64,000 nucleotides of DNA from Vicingaceae bacterium (GCA_026003395.1 BPHE01000003.1:190549-254548); one strand, 5' to 3'. Shown: positions 42,656 to 51,997, numbered from the stretch's first letter. Numbers and translations: made by a program. Notes: generated by a model not told the origin, from the sequence alone.

Positions 42656-45276
42656 TGAAAACAGTAAGCGCACATACAATCCCTGTAACAAAACTTATCA
42701 CTGAACTTGGTAGTGATAGAGAAAAAGGATTAAATTCACTTGAAGCAGCCAACCGTATTTCACAATACGGCAGAAACACTATTCAATCCGATAAAGGAAA
42801 ACATCCCTTGAAAATAGTCCTGTCTCAATTTAATAACCTCTTGGTGTATTTACTGCTGTTTGCAGCCGCCATGTCATTTTGGTTTCAGGAATACTTGGAT
42901 GCAACCGCAATTCTGCTTGTAATACTCGTAAATGCGAGCATTGGCTTTTGGATGGAAATGCAGGCAGAACGCTCCATGAATGCCCTTAAAAAAATGGCAA
43001 GTGTTCCGGCAAAAGTGTTCAGGGATGGTAAGTTAACTGAAATTTCTTCCGAAGAAGTCGTTCCGGGCGATATATTATTTGTTGAGGCAGGCGATATGAT
43101 TACTGCCGATGCAAGGATTATTAATGCAACGCAACTTTCAGTAAATGAAGCATCGCTTACGGGTGAAGCCATGCCCGTTGAAAAAATCGCAAACGAACTT
43201 TCGGAAGATGTGCCGCTTGCCGACCGAACCAACATGCTGCACAAAGGCACTTTTGTTACCAACGGAAATGCAACTGCATTGGTAACGGCAACAGGAATGA
43301 AAACCGAATTGGGAAAAATTGCTCATCTCGTGCAAGGTGCCGAGCAATCAGCCACACCGCTCGAAAAAAAGTTACAGGTTTTTAGCCGTAAACTCATCTA
43401 CATTACGGTTGCTTTAGTAGTGCTGATTTTCATTGTCGGAATGTTCACGCATGGCGATTATCTGAAAATGCTCGAAACAGCTATTGCCCTTGCTGTAGCA
43501 GCTATCCCTGAAGGTCTTCCCATTGTAGCAACACTCGCATTAGCGCAGGGCATGATGAAAATGGCAAAGCACAATGTAATTGTAAAAAAACTTTCAGCGG
43601 TGGAAACCCTTGGCGGCACAACTGTTATTTGCACCGACAAAACAGGAACACTAACACAAAATAAAATAGAGGTTACAGACTTAATCCCTGCTGATGAAAC
43701 TTCTGAAAAGAACAAACAAATCATGCAGCAAATCGCTGTTTTATGCAACACAGCATCCATTCAGATTTCAGAAAACGAAATAAAAGAAATTGGCGACCCG
43801 CTGGAAACGGGCTTATTGAAATATGCACACAAAAACGGAGAGAATATTGAGCAGTTGCGACAGCAGTTTCCTAAAATAGATGAAGTCCCGTTTTCATCGG
43901 AAACAAAAATGATGGCAACGCTGCATAGCGGAAACAATGGATATATTGTTTATGCCAAAGGCGCGGCAGAAGAAATCCTTAAACAATGCAGCCATATTCT
44001 TATCGCTTCCGAAATTCAAGTGCTGAATGAAGAAACAAGAAAACATTGGAAAGAAAAATCGGAACAATTGGCAGCATCCGGTTTACGGGTAATAGCCGGA
44101 GCATATAAGGAAGCATCCTCAAAAGATATTTCGCTTACCACCGATTTGGTTTTTGCGGGGCTTTACGGCATGATGGACCCTCCAGCCGAAGATGTGTTTG
44201 ATGCCATCAAAGAATGTAAAGAGGCAGGTATTAAAGTCGTAATGATTACAGGCGACCATCCCGCTACTGCCAATTACATTGCTAATCAATTAGGCATTTC
44301 TGAAAACAATGCCCCAATTGTCGGAAAAGAAATGAAACCCGCTTCCCAATTGAGCGAAAATGAAAAACAACTTTGGCTCAATACATCTGTTTTTGCAAGG
44401 GTAACTCCCGCACAAAAATTAGATTTGGTAACGGTATTGCAGGAGAATGGAAATATAGTTGCCATGACAGGCGATGGAGTGAATGATGCCCCTGCTTTAA
44501 AAAAGGCAGACATCGGCATTGCAATGGGAGTGAGAGGAACACAAGTGGCTCAGGAAGTAGCAGACATGGTGTTGAAAGACGATAAGTTTTCGTCCATTGT
44601 TCTCGCCATTAAACAAGGTCGTGTTATTTTCAAAAACATTCAGGAATTTGTCATTTACCTGCTTTCCTGCAACATGAGCGAATTGTTTGTTGTGTCATTG
44701 ACAGCTTTGTCTAACCTGCATTTTCAATTAATTCCACTGCAAATACTTTTTATCAATCTCATAACCGATGTATTGCCCGCCCTTGCTTTGGGAGTAAGCG
44801 AAGGCAGTCCTTTTGTGATGAAGCATAAACCCCGAAATCCTGCTGAACCACTTTTAAAAACAAGACAGTGGTATGCCGTATGGGTTTATGCGGCAATCAT
44901 TTCCGTTTGCACCTTGGGAGCAGTTTTCTTTAGTCAAATTGTTTTGCATACAGGCGAACGCTTTGACCCGAAATTGTGCAACAACATTTTATTCTTCACA
45001 CTTATATTTTGCCAGTTGTTCCATGTGTTCAATATGGCATCGGTTAAAACATCTTTCTTCAAATCCGAAGTATTTCGCAATAAATATGTGTGGTATGCAC
45101 TGGTTTCAAGTTTGCTCATTGTGCTTTCTGTATTTTTTATTCCCCCGGTTCGTGAAGCATTGAATGTTCAGTCGCTTAAATTAGAAGACTGGTTGGTAGT
45201 TATTGCTTCTGCTTTGATTTCGCTCTTGGTTATTCAATTTTTAAAACGCACAAACCTAATACACGATGAAGATTAA
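42655..45276 (+). CDS. P2-type cation-transporting ATPase
   Basis: An 873-residue P-type ATPase without a heavy-metal CPx motif. The membrane site is the PEGLP motif (AIPEGLPIVATLALAQGMM, residues 285-289) of the P2 class (Ca2+, Mg2+/Mn2+ or Na+/K+ type). Others are SLTGEAMPVEK, phosphorylation site DKTGTLTQNK (Asp328), MITGDHPATA and MTGDGVNDAPALKKADIGIAMG. Its ATG overlaps the RND pump stop by one base. In this operon it may handle a secondary cation such as Mn2+ or Ca2+; the ion cannot be fixed from the sequence. It overlaps the next gene by 11 bases. Confidence 0.9.
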   Translation: MKTVSAHTIPVTKLITELGSDREKGLNSLEAANRISQYGRNTIQSDKGKHPLKIVLSQFNNLLVYLLLFAAAMSFWFQEYLDATAILLVILVNASIGFWMEMQAERSMNALKKMASVPAKVFRDGKLTEISSEEVVPGDILFVEAGDMITADARIINATQLSVNEASLTGEAMPVEKIANELSEDVPLADRTNMLHKGTFVTNGNATALVTATGMKTELGKIAHLVQGAEQSATPLEKKLQVFSRKLIYITVALVVLIFIVGMFTHGDYLKMLETAIALAVAAIPEGLPIVATLALAQGMMKMAKHNVIVKKLSAVETLGGTTVICTDKTGTLTQNKIEVTDLIPADETSEKNKQIMQQIAVLCNTASIQISENEIKEIGDPLETGLLKYAHKNGENIEQLRQQFPKIDEVPFSSETKMMATLHSGNNGYIVYAKGAAEEILKQCSHILIASEIQVLNEETRKHWKEKSEQLAASGLRVIAGAYKEASSKDISLTTDLVFAGLYGMMDPPAEDVFDAIKECKEAGIKVVMITGDHPATANYIANQLGISENNAPIVGKEMKPASQLSENEKQLWLNTSVFARVTPAQKLDLVTVLQENGNIVAMTGDGVNDAPALKKADIGIAMGVRGTQVAQEVADMVLKDDKFSSIVLAIKQGRVIFKNIQEFVIYLLSCNMSELFVVSLTALSNLHFQLIPLQILFINLITDVLPALALGVSEGSPFVMKHKPRNPAEPLLKTRQWYAVWVYAAIISVCTLGAVFFSQIVLHTGERFDPKLCNNILFFTLIFCQLFHVFNMASVKTSFFKSEVFRNKYVWYALVSSLLIVLSVFFIPPVREALNVQSLKLEDWLVVIASALISLLVIQFLKRTNLIHDED

Positions 45277-46138
45277 TACTGAAAATATAAACATTACGAA
45301 GGCATCAGGCGAAATTGTTCCTTTCAATAAAGGAAAGTTGAAACAATCACTGTTGCGTTCAGGAGCTAATGCCGAACAAGCGGATGAAATTACCAATGAA
45401 GTAATTGAAATGCTGGTAGAAGGAATGTCCACCCGAAAGATTTACAAAACTGCATTTCGATTGCTGAGAAATTATTCCCGTCCGGCAGCAGCACGTTATA
45501 AACTCAAACAAGCCATTATGGAATTGGGACCTTCCGGTTTTCCGTTTGAGCAATTTGTTGGCGAACTTTTAAAACATAGAGGTTACAAAACGCAAGTGGG
45601 AGTAATTGTAAAAGGGCATTGTGTAAACCATGAAATAGATGTGATTGCCGAAAAAGACGAACACCATTTTATGATTGAGTGCAAATTCCATAATCGGCAG
45701 GGCTATGTTTGCGATGTAAAAATCCCACTCTACATACAGTCAAGATTTTTGGATGTGGAAAAGCAATGGAAGCAGTTGGATGGTCATGCCGAAAAATTCC
45801 ATCAGGGTTGGGTGGTAACAAACACCCGCTTTTCAGAAGATGCAGCACAATACGGAAGGTGCATGAACATGAATTTAGTGGGATGGGATTACCCGAGAAA
45901 CAACGGATTGAAAGATTGGATTGACAGTTCGGGCTTACATCCCGTAACCTGTTTGACCACCCTTACCCATAGAGAAAAGCAAGAATTGCTGGATAAAAAA
46001 ATAGTACTGTGTAAAACCCTGCACCACAATCACGCTTTGCTTCAAAGTATTGGCGTAAAGCCACCGCGATTGCAAAAAGTAATGGATGAATGTGCTGCAC
46101 TGTGTGAAACATTTTTGGAAAAGACTTTTTATAAATAA
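45266..46138 (+). CDS. ATP-cone protein with Mrr-like nuclease domain
   Basis: A 290-residue two-domain protein. Residues about 8-92 are an ATP-cone (TKASGEIVPFNKGKLKQSLLRSGANAEQADEI ... TRKIYKTAFRLLRN), the nucleotide-sensing module known from ribonucleotide reductase and NrdR. Residues about 95-200 are an Mrr/PD-(D/E)XK-type fold: FEQFVGELLKHRGYKTQVG, HEIDVIAEKDEHHFMIECKFHN (Asp, Glu and Lys in place), then the GWVVTNTRFSEDAAQYG strand common to Mrr_cat proteins. The last 90 residues are helical and Cys/His containing. An ATP-controlled nuclease is the plain reading, but its target and why it lies in a metal-efflux operon are unknown. It overlaps the ATPase gene by 11 bases. Confidence 0.82.
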   Translation: MKINTENINITKASGEIVPFNKGKLKQSLLRSGANAEQADEITNEVIEMLVEGMSTRKIYKTAFRLLRNYSRPAAARYKLKQAIMELGPSGFPFEQFVGELLKHRGYKTQVGVIVKGHCVNHEIDVIAEKDEHHFMIECKFHNRQGYVCDVKIPLYIQSRFLDVEKQWKQLDGHAEKFHQGWVVTNTRFSEDAAQYGRCMNMNLVGWDYPRNNGLKDWIDSSGLHPVTCLTTLTHREKQELLDKKIVLCKTLHHNHALLQSIGVKPPRLQKVMDECAALCETFLEKTFYK

Positions 46139-46149
46139 AAACATTGACG

Positions 46150-47532
46150 ATGAACTATAACAACATAAAAATTCAATTCTTAGGTGCAGCCGGAACGGTA
46201 ACCGGCTCCAAATTCCTTATTACCGCTTTCGGTAAAAAAATACTGATTGACTGCGGTTTGTTTCAGGGTTTAAAAGAACTCCGGCAACTCAATTGGCAAC
46301 CATTGGCAGTTTCGGCAAAAACTATTGATGTGGTTTTGCTTACACATGCCCATTTAGACCATACGGGCTACCTTCCTTTATTAGTAAAACATGGTTTTAG
46401 CGGAACAATTAATGGCACATCGCCAACCTTGCAGATTGCAGAAATAATATTAAAGGATAGCGCAAAAATTCAGGAAGAAGATGCAGAGAGAGCGAACAAA
46501 TTCCGCTACTCAAAACACAAGCCCGCTTTGCCGCTTTATGGCTTGCCTGATGTGGAAAATACTTTGCCGCTTTTTCAACCGCAACCCCTCAATCAATGGT
46601 TACAAATTAACGAGCATATCCGATACCGTTTCCGATACAACGGACATATTATTGGTGCTACATTTATTGAATTGCAGATTGGCGAAAAAACATTGGTTTT
46701 TTCCGGTGATATTGGCAGGGAGATAGACCCACTTTTGTTTCCACCGGAAAAGCCTGAAAAAGCGGATGTTTTATTTATTGAAGCCACTTATGGCAACCGT
46801 CTTCATCCTACCGAACCGGCTATCAACAACTTGGAAAAACTTATTAATCGTTGCATGGCAAGAAACGGCACTATCATCATACCGAGTTTTTCGGTAGAGC
46901 GGACACAGTTACTCATGTATCTGTTTTGGCAGTTAAAAAAGACCAATAAAATTCCCGATATACCTATTTATATGGATAGTCCTATGGGAAGAAATGTTTT
47001 GGAAGTTTTTCACCATAATACCGAATGGCATAAACTCTCTCCCGATGAATGTTTTGAAATGTGCAATACTATCAAGAGGATTAAAGGTGTCGATGAAACC
47101 TACGCACTTGCAGAGGATAACAATCCCAAAATAATTATAGCCGGAAGCGGAATGGCGGCAGGAGGTAGAGTGCTTACTTATTTTGAAAAATACTTAGGTG
47201 ATGAAAATGCAACCATCCTGTTGGTAGGTTTTCAGGCGGAAGGAACTAGAGGTAGGGCTTTGCTGGAAGGCGCAACCGAAATAAAAATGAGAGGTAAATT
47301 CTATGAGGTTAAAGCCCACATTGAAAATATAGAAGGGTTGTCCGGTCATGCCGACCAAAATGGACTGATTGACTGGATGAATAAATTAACATCCAAGCCC
47401 CATAAAATATTCATTGTTCACAGCGAAGCGGATGGCGCAAAGGGATTGCAGGAAAAAATAAAAGAAGTTTATAAATGGGATAGTGAAATTCCTGTCCTTA
47501 ATCAGAAAGAAGAATTTGAATTAAAGAATTGA
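46150..47532 (+). CDS. Beta-CASP metallo-beta-lactamase-fold (RNA) hydrolase
   Basis: A 460-residue protein with the metallo-beta-lactamase core: FLGAAGTVTGSKFLI, DCGLFQG, the zinc motif HAHLDH (His66-His71), and GHIIGATFIEL, followed by the beta-CASP cap (IIIPSFSVERTQLLMYLFW, DSPMGRNVLEVF) and the closing AGSGMAAGGRVL and IEGLSGHADQNGLIDWM, with HSEADGAKGL at the C-terminus. This is the architecture of RNA-specific metallohydrolases of the YsiA/CPSF-73 type, so a nuclease on RNA is likely. It starts at the ATG at 46150 (a TTG lies 6 bases upstream), 12 bases after the ATP-cone gene. Present as part of the operon; substrate unknown. Confidence 0.88.
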   Translation: MNYNNIKIQFLGAAGTVTGSKFLITAFGKKILIDCGLFQGLKELRQLNWQPLAVSAKTIDVVLLTHAHLDHTGYLPLLVKHGFSGTINGTSPTLQIAEIILKDSAKIQEEDAERANKFRYSKHKPALPLYGLPDVENTLPLFQPQPLNQWLQINEHIRYRFRYNGHIIGATFIELQIGEKTLVFSGDIGREIDPLLFPPEKPEKADVLFIEATYGNRLHPTEPAINNLEKLINRCMARNGTIIIPSFSVERTQLLMYLFWQLKKTNKIPDIPIYMDSPMGRNVLEVFHHNTEWHKLSPDECFEMCNTIKRIKGVDETYALAEDNNPKIIIAGSGMAAGGRVLTYFEKYLGDENATILLVGFQAEGTRGRALLEGATEIKMRGKFYEVKAHIENIEGLSGHADQNGLIDWMNKLTSKPHKIFIVHSEADGAKGLQEKIKEVYKWDSEIPVLNQKEEFELKN

Positions 47533-47537
47533 CATCT

Positions 47538-48077
47538 ATGAAACACAAAGAAATCATTACCAACTGGAATGTAATTACCGGAGGTCCCTGCACTGGTAAG
47601 ACCACAGTAATAAACATTCTTTCTGAAAGAGGTTATAAAACCACGATAGAACATGCAAGGCACTACATTGACACCCAAAAGATAACGGGGAAATCCGTTG
47701 AGGAAATCCGGGAAAACAAAAAAGAATTTCAATTAGCTGTCTTAAACATGCAAATTGAGGAAGAAGGAACATTGGATGTAAACGAAATGGTTTTTTTAGA
47801 CAGGGCGTTACCCGATGCAATGGCTTACTATCAGTTCTTAGGATTGGAATATGACGACAGATTAATAGAGCAGTGTAATAAATATTGTTACAACAGAGTA
47901 TTCATTTTAGCTCGTTTGCCCTTAATTAATGATTACGCCCGTTTAGAAGACGAAGCAGAACAAATCCGAATTCATAATCTCATTATAAAGGTGTATGAAA
48001 CATTTCCTTGTCCTATTGTTCATGTGCCGGTTCTGCCACCGGAAGAACGGGTTGATTTTATTCTAAAACACATTTAG
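47538..48077 (+). CDS. AAA_28-like small P-loop NTPase
   Basis: A 179-residue P-loop protein. Walker A GGPCTGKTTVINILSERGY lies near the N-terminus; Walker B is probably MVFLDRALPDAMAYY. The arrangement (P-loop, EHARHYI, DRALPD, long helices, VPVLPPEERVDFIL) matches the AAA_28 group of small NTPase/kinase-like proteins, which include nicotinamide-nucleotide and thymidylate-kinase-like folds; a nucleotide or small-molecule kinase is possible. It starts at the ATG at 47538, 5 bases after the hydrolase stop, and ends 3 bases before the TolC-like gene. Confidence 0.8.
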   Translation: MKHKEIITNWNVITGGPCTGKTTVINILSERGYKTTIEHARHYIDTQKITGKSVEEIRENKKEFQLAVLNMQIEEEGTLDVNEMVFLDRALPDAMAYYQFLGLEYDDRLIEQCNKYCYNRVFILARLPLINDYARLEDEAEQIRIHNLIIKVYETFPCPIVHVPVLPPEERVDFILKHI

Positions 48078-48080
48078 ACC

Positions 48081-49331
48081 ATGAAAAAAGTAATTTCAAC
48101 AATAACATTATTGATTTGTCTGCATCAAATACAGGCACAGGACACTACGCACATTTCATTAGAAAAACTGTTGCAGCAGGTCGAAACAAATTACCCGTCC
48201 ATCATTCAGTATCAATACAACATTCAATCGCTGCAAGCAAAGGCAGACGGTGCAAGATCATGGATGCCGCCTACCTTCTCCACAGGCATCATGCGTTTCC
48301 CTTACGACTTCTCCATGCTCAAAGAAAAAAACGACCCAATGAACCAGGCGGGTATTGCTTTTTCCGTTGAACAGATGATACCCAATCCAAGCAAACTGAA
48401 CGCCAAGAAAAGTTACATCAGTTCATTAGCTGAAATTGAAAAATCAAAAAGCGAATGGACTAAAAACGAACTGAGGCGCGAAGCAAAAATTCTGTATTAC
48501 AACCGTTATGTAGCCGAGAAAAAACAACGCATTCTGAAAGAAAGTGAAGAAATACTTCAATTGCTCATCACGACATCCGAAGAAAAATTCACCAACAACC
48601 AGTCACAACTGCAAACGATATACAAAGCAAAAGCCCGTTTAGCCGAATTAAAAAATATGCTGGTGATGCTTAACAGCGTGATTGCAGAAAGCAATATCGG
48701 ATTAAACACGCTGATGGTTCGTGATGTCAACACGCCATTTCAGATTGATACACTCATTTCGCCAAGCAACTACCTATTCAGTATTGCAGATACTGTAAGC
48801 ATTTCTAACCGTAGTGATATTACGGTCATGTCAAATTACATTCAGTCGATGAAGTTGGAACAGAAAGTAATGAAAATTGGAAACCGTCCTGATTTTGGAG
48901 TTCGAGTAGAACACATGCAAATGTTTGGTATGCCCAATCAATGGTCAGTCATGGGTATGATGACACTTCCAATCGTGCCTTGGGCTTCAAAAATGTATCG
49001 GTCAGAAACAAAATCCATTGGCTTTCAAATCCAGTCAATGGAACAGGAGAAACTAAGAATGGAACTGATGGCAAAAAGAATGTTATCCGAAAAACTCGCC
49101 ATGCTCAATTACGAAAACGAACAATATCAGAGCTACATCAAAAACATTATTCCCGCTTATGAAAACAACCTGCAAGCCAACCTGCTTGCATACAAACAAA
49201 ACACAGGCGATTTTTTTGTGCTGCTCGATGCATGGGAAATGTTGCTGATGAAAAAACTGGAAGCGTATGACAAGTTGTTTAATATCTTAAAATTAGAAGC
49301 AGAATATGAATACGAGAGGGAAATTAAATAG
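48081..49331 (+). CDS. TolC/CusC-like outer-membrane efflux protein
   Basis: A 416-residue exported protein with signal peptide MKKVISTITLLICLHQIQAQ and the repeated long helices of the OEP family (NYPSIIQYQYNIQSLQAKADGARSWMPP, VEQMIPNPSKLNAKK). It forms the outer-membrane exit duct of tripartite RND systems, pairing with the CusA pump and CusB adaptors of the same operon. The family in Bacteroidota metal operons often has this shortened form. The following adaptor gene overlaps its end by 26 bases. Confidence 0.88.
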   Translation: MKKVISTITLLICLHQIQAQDTTHISLEKLLQQVETNYPSIIQYQYNIQSLQAKADGARSWMPPTFSTGIMRFPYDFSMLKEKNDPMNQAGIAFSVEQMIPNPSKLNAKKSYISSLAEIEKSKSEWTKNELRREAKILYYNRYVAEKKQRILKESEEILQLLITTSEEKFTNNQSQLQTIYKAKARLAELKNMLVMLNSVIAESNIGLNTLMVRDVNTPFQIDTLISPSNYLFSIADTVSISNRSDITVMSNYIQSMKLEQKVMKIGNRPDFGVRVEHMQMFGMPNQWSVMGMMTLPIVPWASKMYRSETKSIGFQIQSMEQEKLRMELMAKRMLSEKLAMLNYENEQYQSYIKNIIPAYENNLQANLLAYKQNTGDFFVLLDAWEMLLMKKLEAYDKLFNILKLEAEYEYEREIK

Positions 49332-50607
49332 TCAAATAAGCATCATACTTTTTTTGCTTTTGGTGTCGGTTTTTTCATCGTGCAAAAACGAACACAGCGA
49401 ACAAGGGCATAAAAATCATGTTCAGACCGAAGGCGATTATATCTGCTCTATGCGCTGCGAAGGCGAAAAAACCTATCCGCAACCCGGCAACTGTCCTGTT
49501 TGCAAAATGAAATTGCAGTTGGTAGAGGAAGAATTGGTGCAAACGGTTTCACCCAACAAACTGGTCTTGTCAAATCAGGCAACCTTTAGACTGCAATCAG
49601 GCAACAGTGGACAAACCGAGAAGGCACAAGGCTTTATTACCCTCGCTCAAAACAGAAATCAATCTGTTGCAGCCCGTTTCGGTGGAAGGATTGAGAAACT
49701 ATACGTTAAATTCAGCAACCAATACGTAAAGCAAGGCGATAAAATCATGGACATATATAGCCCGGGCTTACGCACCTTTCAGGAAGAACATCTTTTTCTT
49801 ATCAAATCAGGTGCAGATAATTATTTAATAGAAAAGTCGAGAGAAAAGCTACGTCTGCTCGGTATTACCGAAAATCAGATTGGGCAGTTAGAAAAAAAGG
49901 GAGCAGTTGCCCTAACAGTTTCTGTTTTCAGTCCTTCAAACGGATATGTTTTTTTCAATGCTTTAACATCGCAGCAAAACACTACTGCAAAAAGCACATC
50001 GGCAATGAACGACATGGGTATGCAGCAGAATACTAACAATGAAAGCTCTTATGCTGCTTCTACTTCCCAAATTCGTGAAGGTATGTATGTAAACGAAGGG
50101 CAAACACTTTTCAGCGTAAATGATTTGCTAGAAGTTTGGGCATTAGTTTCAGTTGCAAATCAATATCTAAATCAAATTCACGAAAACCAATCAGTTGAAA
50201 TAATTGCAGAAACCAATCCTTCAAAACCGCTCAAAGGAAAAGTTGCTTTGATTGAAAAGACATTTGAAGAAACTGACCAGCGTTTTGCAAGAGTTAGGAT
50301 TGTGTTGCCCAACCCAAGCAATTCTCTGAAAATAAATTCGCTTGTTACAGCACAATTTACATTAAGCAAAAGCAAGAATATGCAAGTTCCCTCATCGGCA
50401 GTTTACAAAACCGGATTGAATGCTTACGTATGGGTCAAAACAGATACTACCCGCAATGGAGCGGGAGTTTTTCAGGTGCGGAAAGTAATTGCTGGAGCAA
50501 GCAACAACGGAATGACAATCATTAAAAGCGGTCTTTCACCTACTGAAGAAATTGCAAAACAAGCGGGTTTGATGACCGACAGTGAAACTTTTTTAAACGG
50601 AAACTGA
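49306..50607 (+). CDS. RND periplasmic adaptor (CusB-like), first copy, with metal-binding domain
   Basis: A 433-residue lipoprotein (lipobox VFSSC, Cys26) that links inner-membrane pump and outer-membrane channel. After the lipid anchor comes a heavy-metal-binding motif YICSMRCEGEKTYPQPGNCPVCKMKL (CSM in place of the usual CPM), then the membrane-fusion domains: AARFGGRIEKLYVKFSNQYVKQGDKIMDIYSPGL (barrel-sandwich hybrid), helical hairpin, VFSPSNGYVFF, EGMYVNEGQTLFSVNDL, and the beta-barrel and membrane-proximal parts. A Met-rich insert (SAMNDMGMQQN) lies within the lipoyl region. It overlaps TolC by 26 bases and precedes a second adaptor by one base. Confidence 0.9.
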   Translation: MNTRGKLNSQISIILFLLLVSVFSSCKNEHSEQGHKNHVQTEGDYICSMRCEGEKTYPQPGNCPVCKMKLQLVEEELVQTVSPNKLVLSNQATFRLQSGNSGQTEKAQGFITLAQNRNQSVAARFGGRIEKLYVKFSNQYVKQGDKIMDIYSPGLRTFQEEHLFLIKSGADNYLIEKSREKLRLLGITENQIGQLEKKGAVALTVSVFSPSNGYVFFNALTSQQNTTAKSTSAMNDMGMQQNTNNESSYAASTSQIREGMYVNEGQTLFSVNDLLEVWALVSVANQYLNQIHENQSVEIIAETNPSKPLKGKVALIEKTFEETDQRFARVRIVLPNPSNSLKINSLVTAQFTLSKSKNMQVPSSAVYKTGLNAYVWVKTDTTRNGAGVFQVRKVIAGASNNGMTIIKSGLSPTEEIAKQAGLMTDSETFLNGN

Positions 50608-50608
50608 C

Positions 50609-51814
50609 ATGAAAAATTTTATTTATTCAACCGCTCTGATAACAATATTCATTTTTACAGGTTGTAAAAACGGACACGAAAATCATGAGGCAACATCAGA
50701 CAGTTATTATACCTGTCCCATGCACCCAAGCGTTGTGAGCAGCACACCCGGAGCTTGCCCCGTTTGTAATATGTCTTTAATCAAAGTAGAGAAGAAAGAA
50801 ACCGACCATGCAGGAATGCAAGGCAACATTATCACCATTGACAAGCATAAGCAGGCATTGGCAGGTATTGAAACAGATACCGTCAGAAAAAGAAACATTT
50901 TATCATCTTCCGTTATTTTAGGAACAGTTGCCATTAATGAAGAACAGGTAAAGACCATCAGCAGCCGTGTAAAAGGCAGAATAGATAGACTATTTATCAA
51001 AACCACAGGCGCATATGTTAAAAGCGGAAGTCCGATTTACAGTATTTACAGTGAGCAACTGCAATCCGAAGTAAAAGAATACTTGTCTTTGCTTCAAAAA
51101 TCAAAAACAGTAAGCACCACAACCAAACTCACCAACGATTTTTTAAATGCCGCAAAGAATAAATTGCTTTTGTGGGGTTTAACCGAAAAACAAATTTCCG
51201 AACTGGCAGCATCAGGCAAGGCAAGTCCCCTCATTACATTTTATTCCCCCGAAGCGGGCTATGTAACCGAAGTAAACATTACCGAAGGCATGTATGTGGA
51301 AGAAGGTAGCCCTCTTGTAAAAATCACCTCGCTCAATGAGGTTTGGGTCGAAGCGCAATTGTATCCCAATGAAATTTCAGGATTTGAAGAAATCAAGACC
51401 TTTCAGGTGTTTGCCGAAAGTAATCCCGGAGAAGTTTACAAAGGTACGTTGGTTTACTACAACCCGGTAATAGAAGAAGGCAAAAGAATTTACCTGCTTA
51501 AAATCAGGGTAAACAATTCAGCCGGTAAACTTATACCCGGCACATTGGTTTCGGTCGTTCCCGAAAAATCGTTTACCAATGTGCTGGCAGTTCCTAAATC
51601 GGCAGTACTGCTGGAAAAGATGAAAACCGTTTGGGTATTGGCCCATGATAACACATTTGAGCAACGCATGGTAGAAACAGGTGTGCAAAACAAGCAGTGG
51701 ATTGAAATTACATCAGGATTAAAACCAGGTGACATCGTTGTTACCGAAGGTGCATATTTAATCAGCAGTGAGTTTATACTTAAAAGCGGAGCAGGACAAA
51801 GACATGACCATTAA
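50609..51814 (+). CDS. cusB: RND periplasmic adaptor (CusB-like), second copy
   Basis: A 401-residue lipoprotein (lipobox IFTGC, Cys19). It has the complete heavy-metal-binding motif YTCPMHPSVVSSTPGACPVCNMSL, then the adaptor domains (ISSRVKGRIDRLFIKTTGAYVKSGSPIYSIYS, long hairpin, FYSPEAGYVTEVNITEGMYVEEGSPLVKI, GTLVSVVPEKSFTNVLAVPKSAVLLEKMKTVWVLA). Two adaptors in one operon suggest a hetero-hexamer or one copy acting as metal donor. It is the last intact gene before the truncated reading frame and the second IS1634. Confidence 0.92.
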   Translation: MKNFIYSTALITIFIFTGCKNGHENHEATSDSYYTCPMHPSVVSSTPGACPVCNMSLIKVEKKETDHAGMQGNIITIDKHKQALAGIETDTVRKRNILSSSVILGTVAINEEQVKTISSRVKGRIDRLFIKTTGAYVKSGSPIYSIYSEQLQSEVKEYLSLLQKSKTVSTTTKLTNDFLNAAKNKLLLWGLTEKQISELAASGKASPLITFYSPEAGYVTEVNITEGMYVEEGSPLVKITSLNEVWVEAQLYPNEISGFEEIKTFQVFAESNPGEVYKGTLVYYNPVIEEGKRIYLLKIRVNNSAGKLIPGTLVSVVPEKSFTNVLAVPKSAVLLEKMKTVWVLAHDNTFEQRMVETGVQNKQWIEITSGLKPGDIVVTEGAYLISSEFILKSGAGQRHDH

Positions 51815-51928
51815 ATCTGATAGGCAGTTGGACGCTGCTCCAATGTAATTAAAGTCCCGCCATGAGTGTAAGCATCATAGTAGTAGCGATTAACACAAAT
51901 ATTTTCTAATATCTAAAAATGAGTAAAA

Positions 51929-51997
51929 ATGAAAAACAGAGCAACTTTGGTGGCAATAGCTACTACCATTTCCTTAACCGTTCTATCTTCTTCTTGA
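51929..51997 (+). pseudogene. Truncated secreted/lipoprotein gene cut by IS1634 copy 2
   Basis: The frame starts MKNRATLVAIATTISLTVLSSS, a lipoprotein-type signal sequence, and stops at once in the inverted end of IS1634 copy 2 (which begins at 51993). The rest of the gene is absent on the other side. It was probably a further exported member of the metal operon. Confidence 0.6.
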
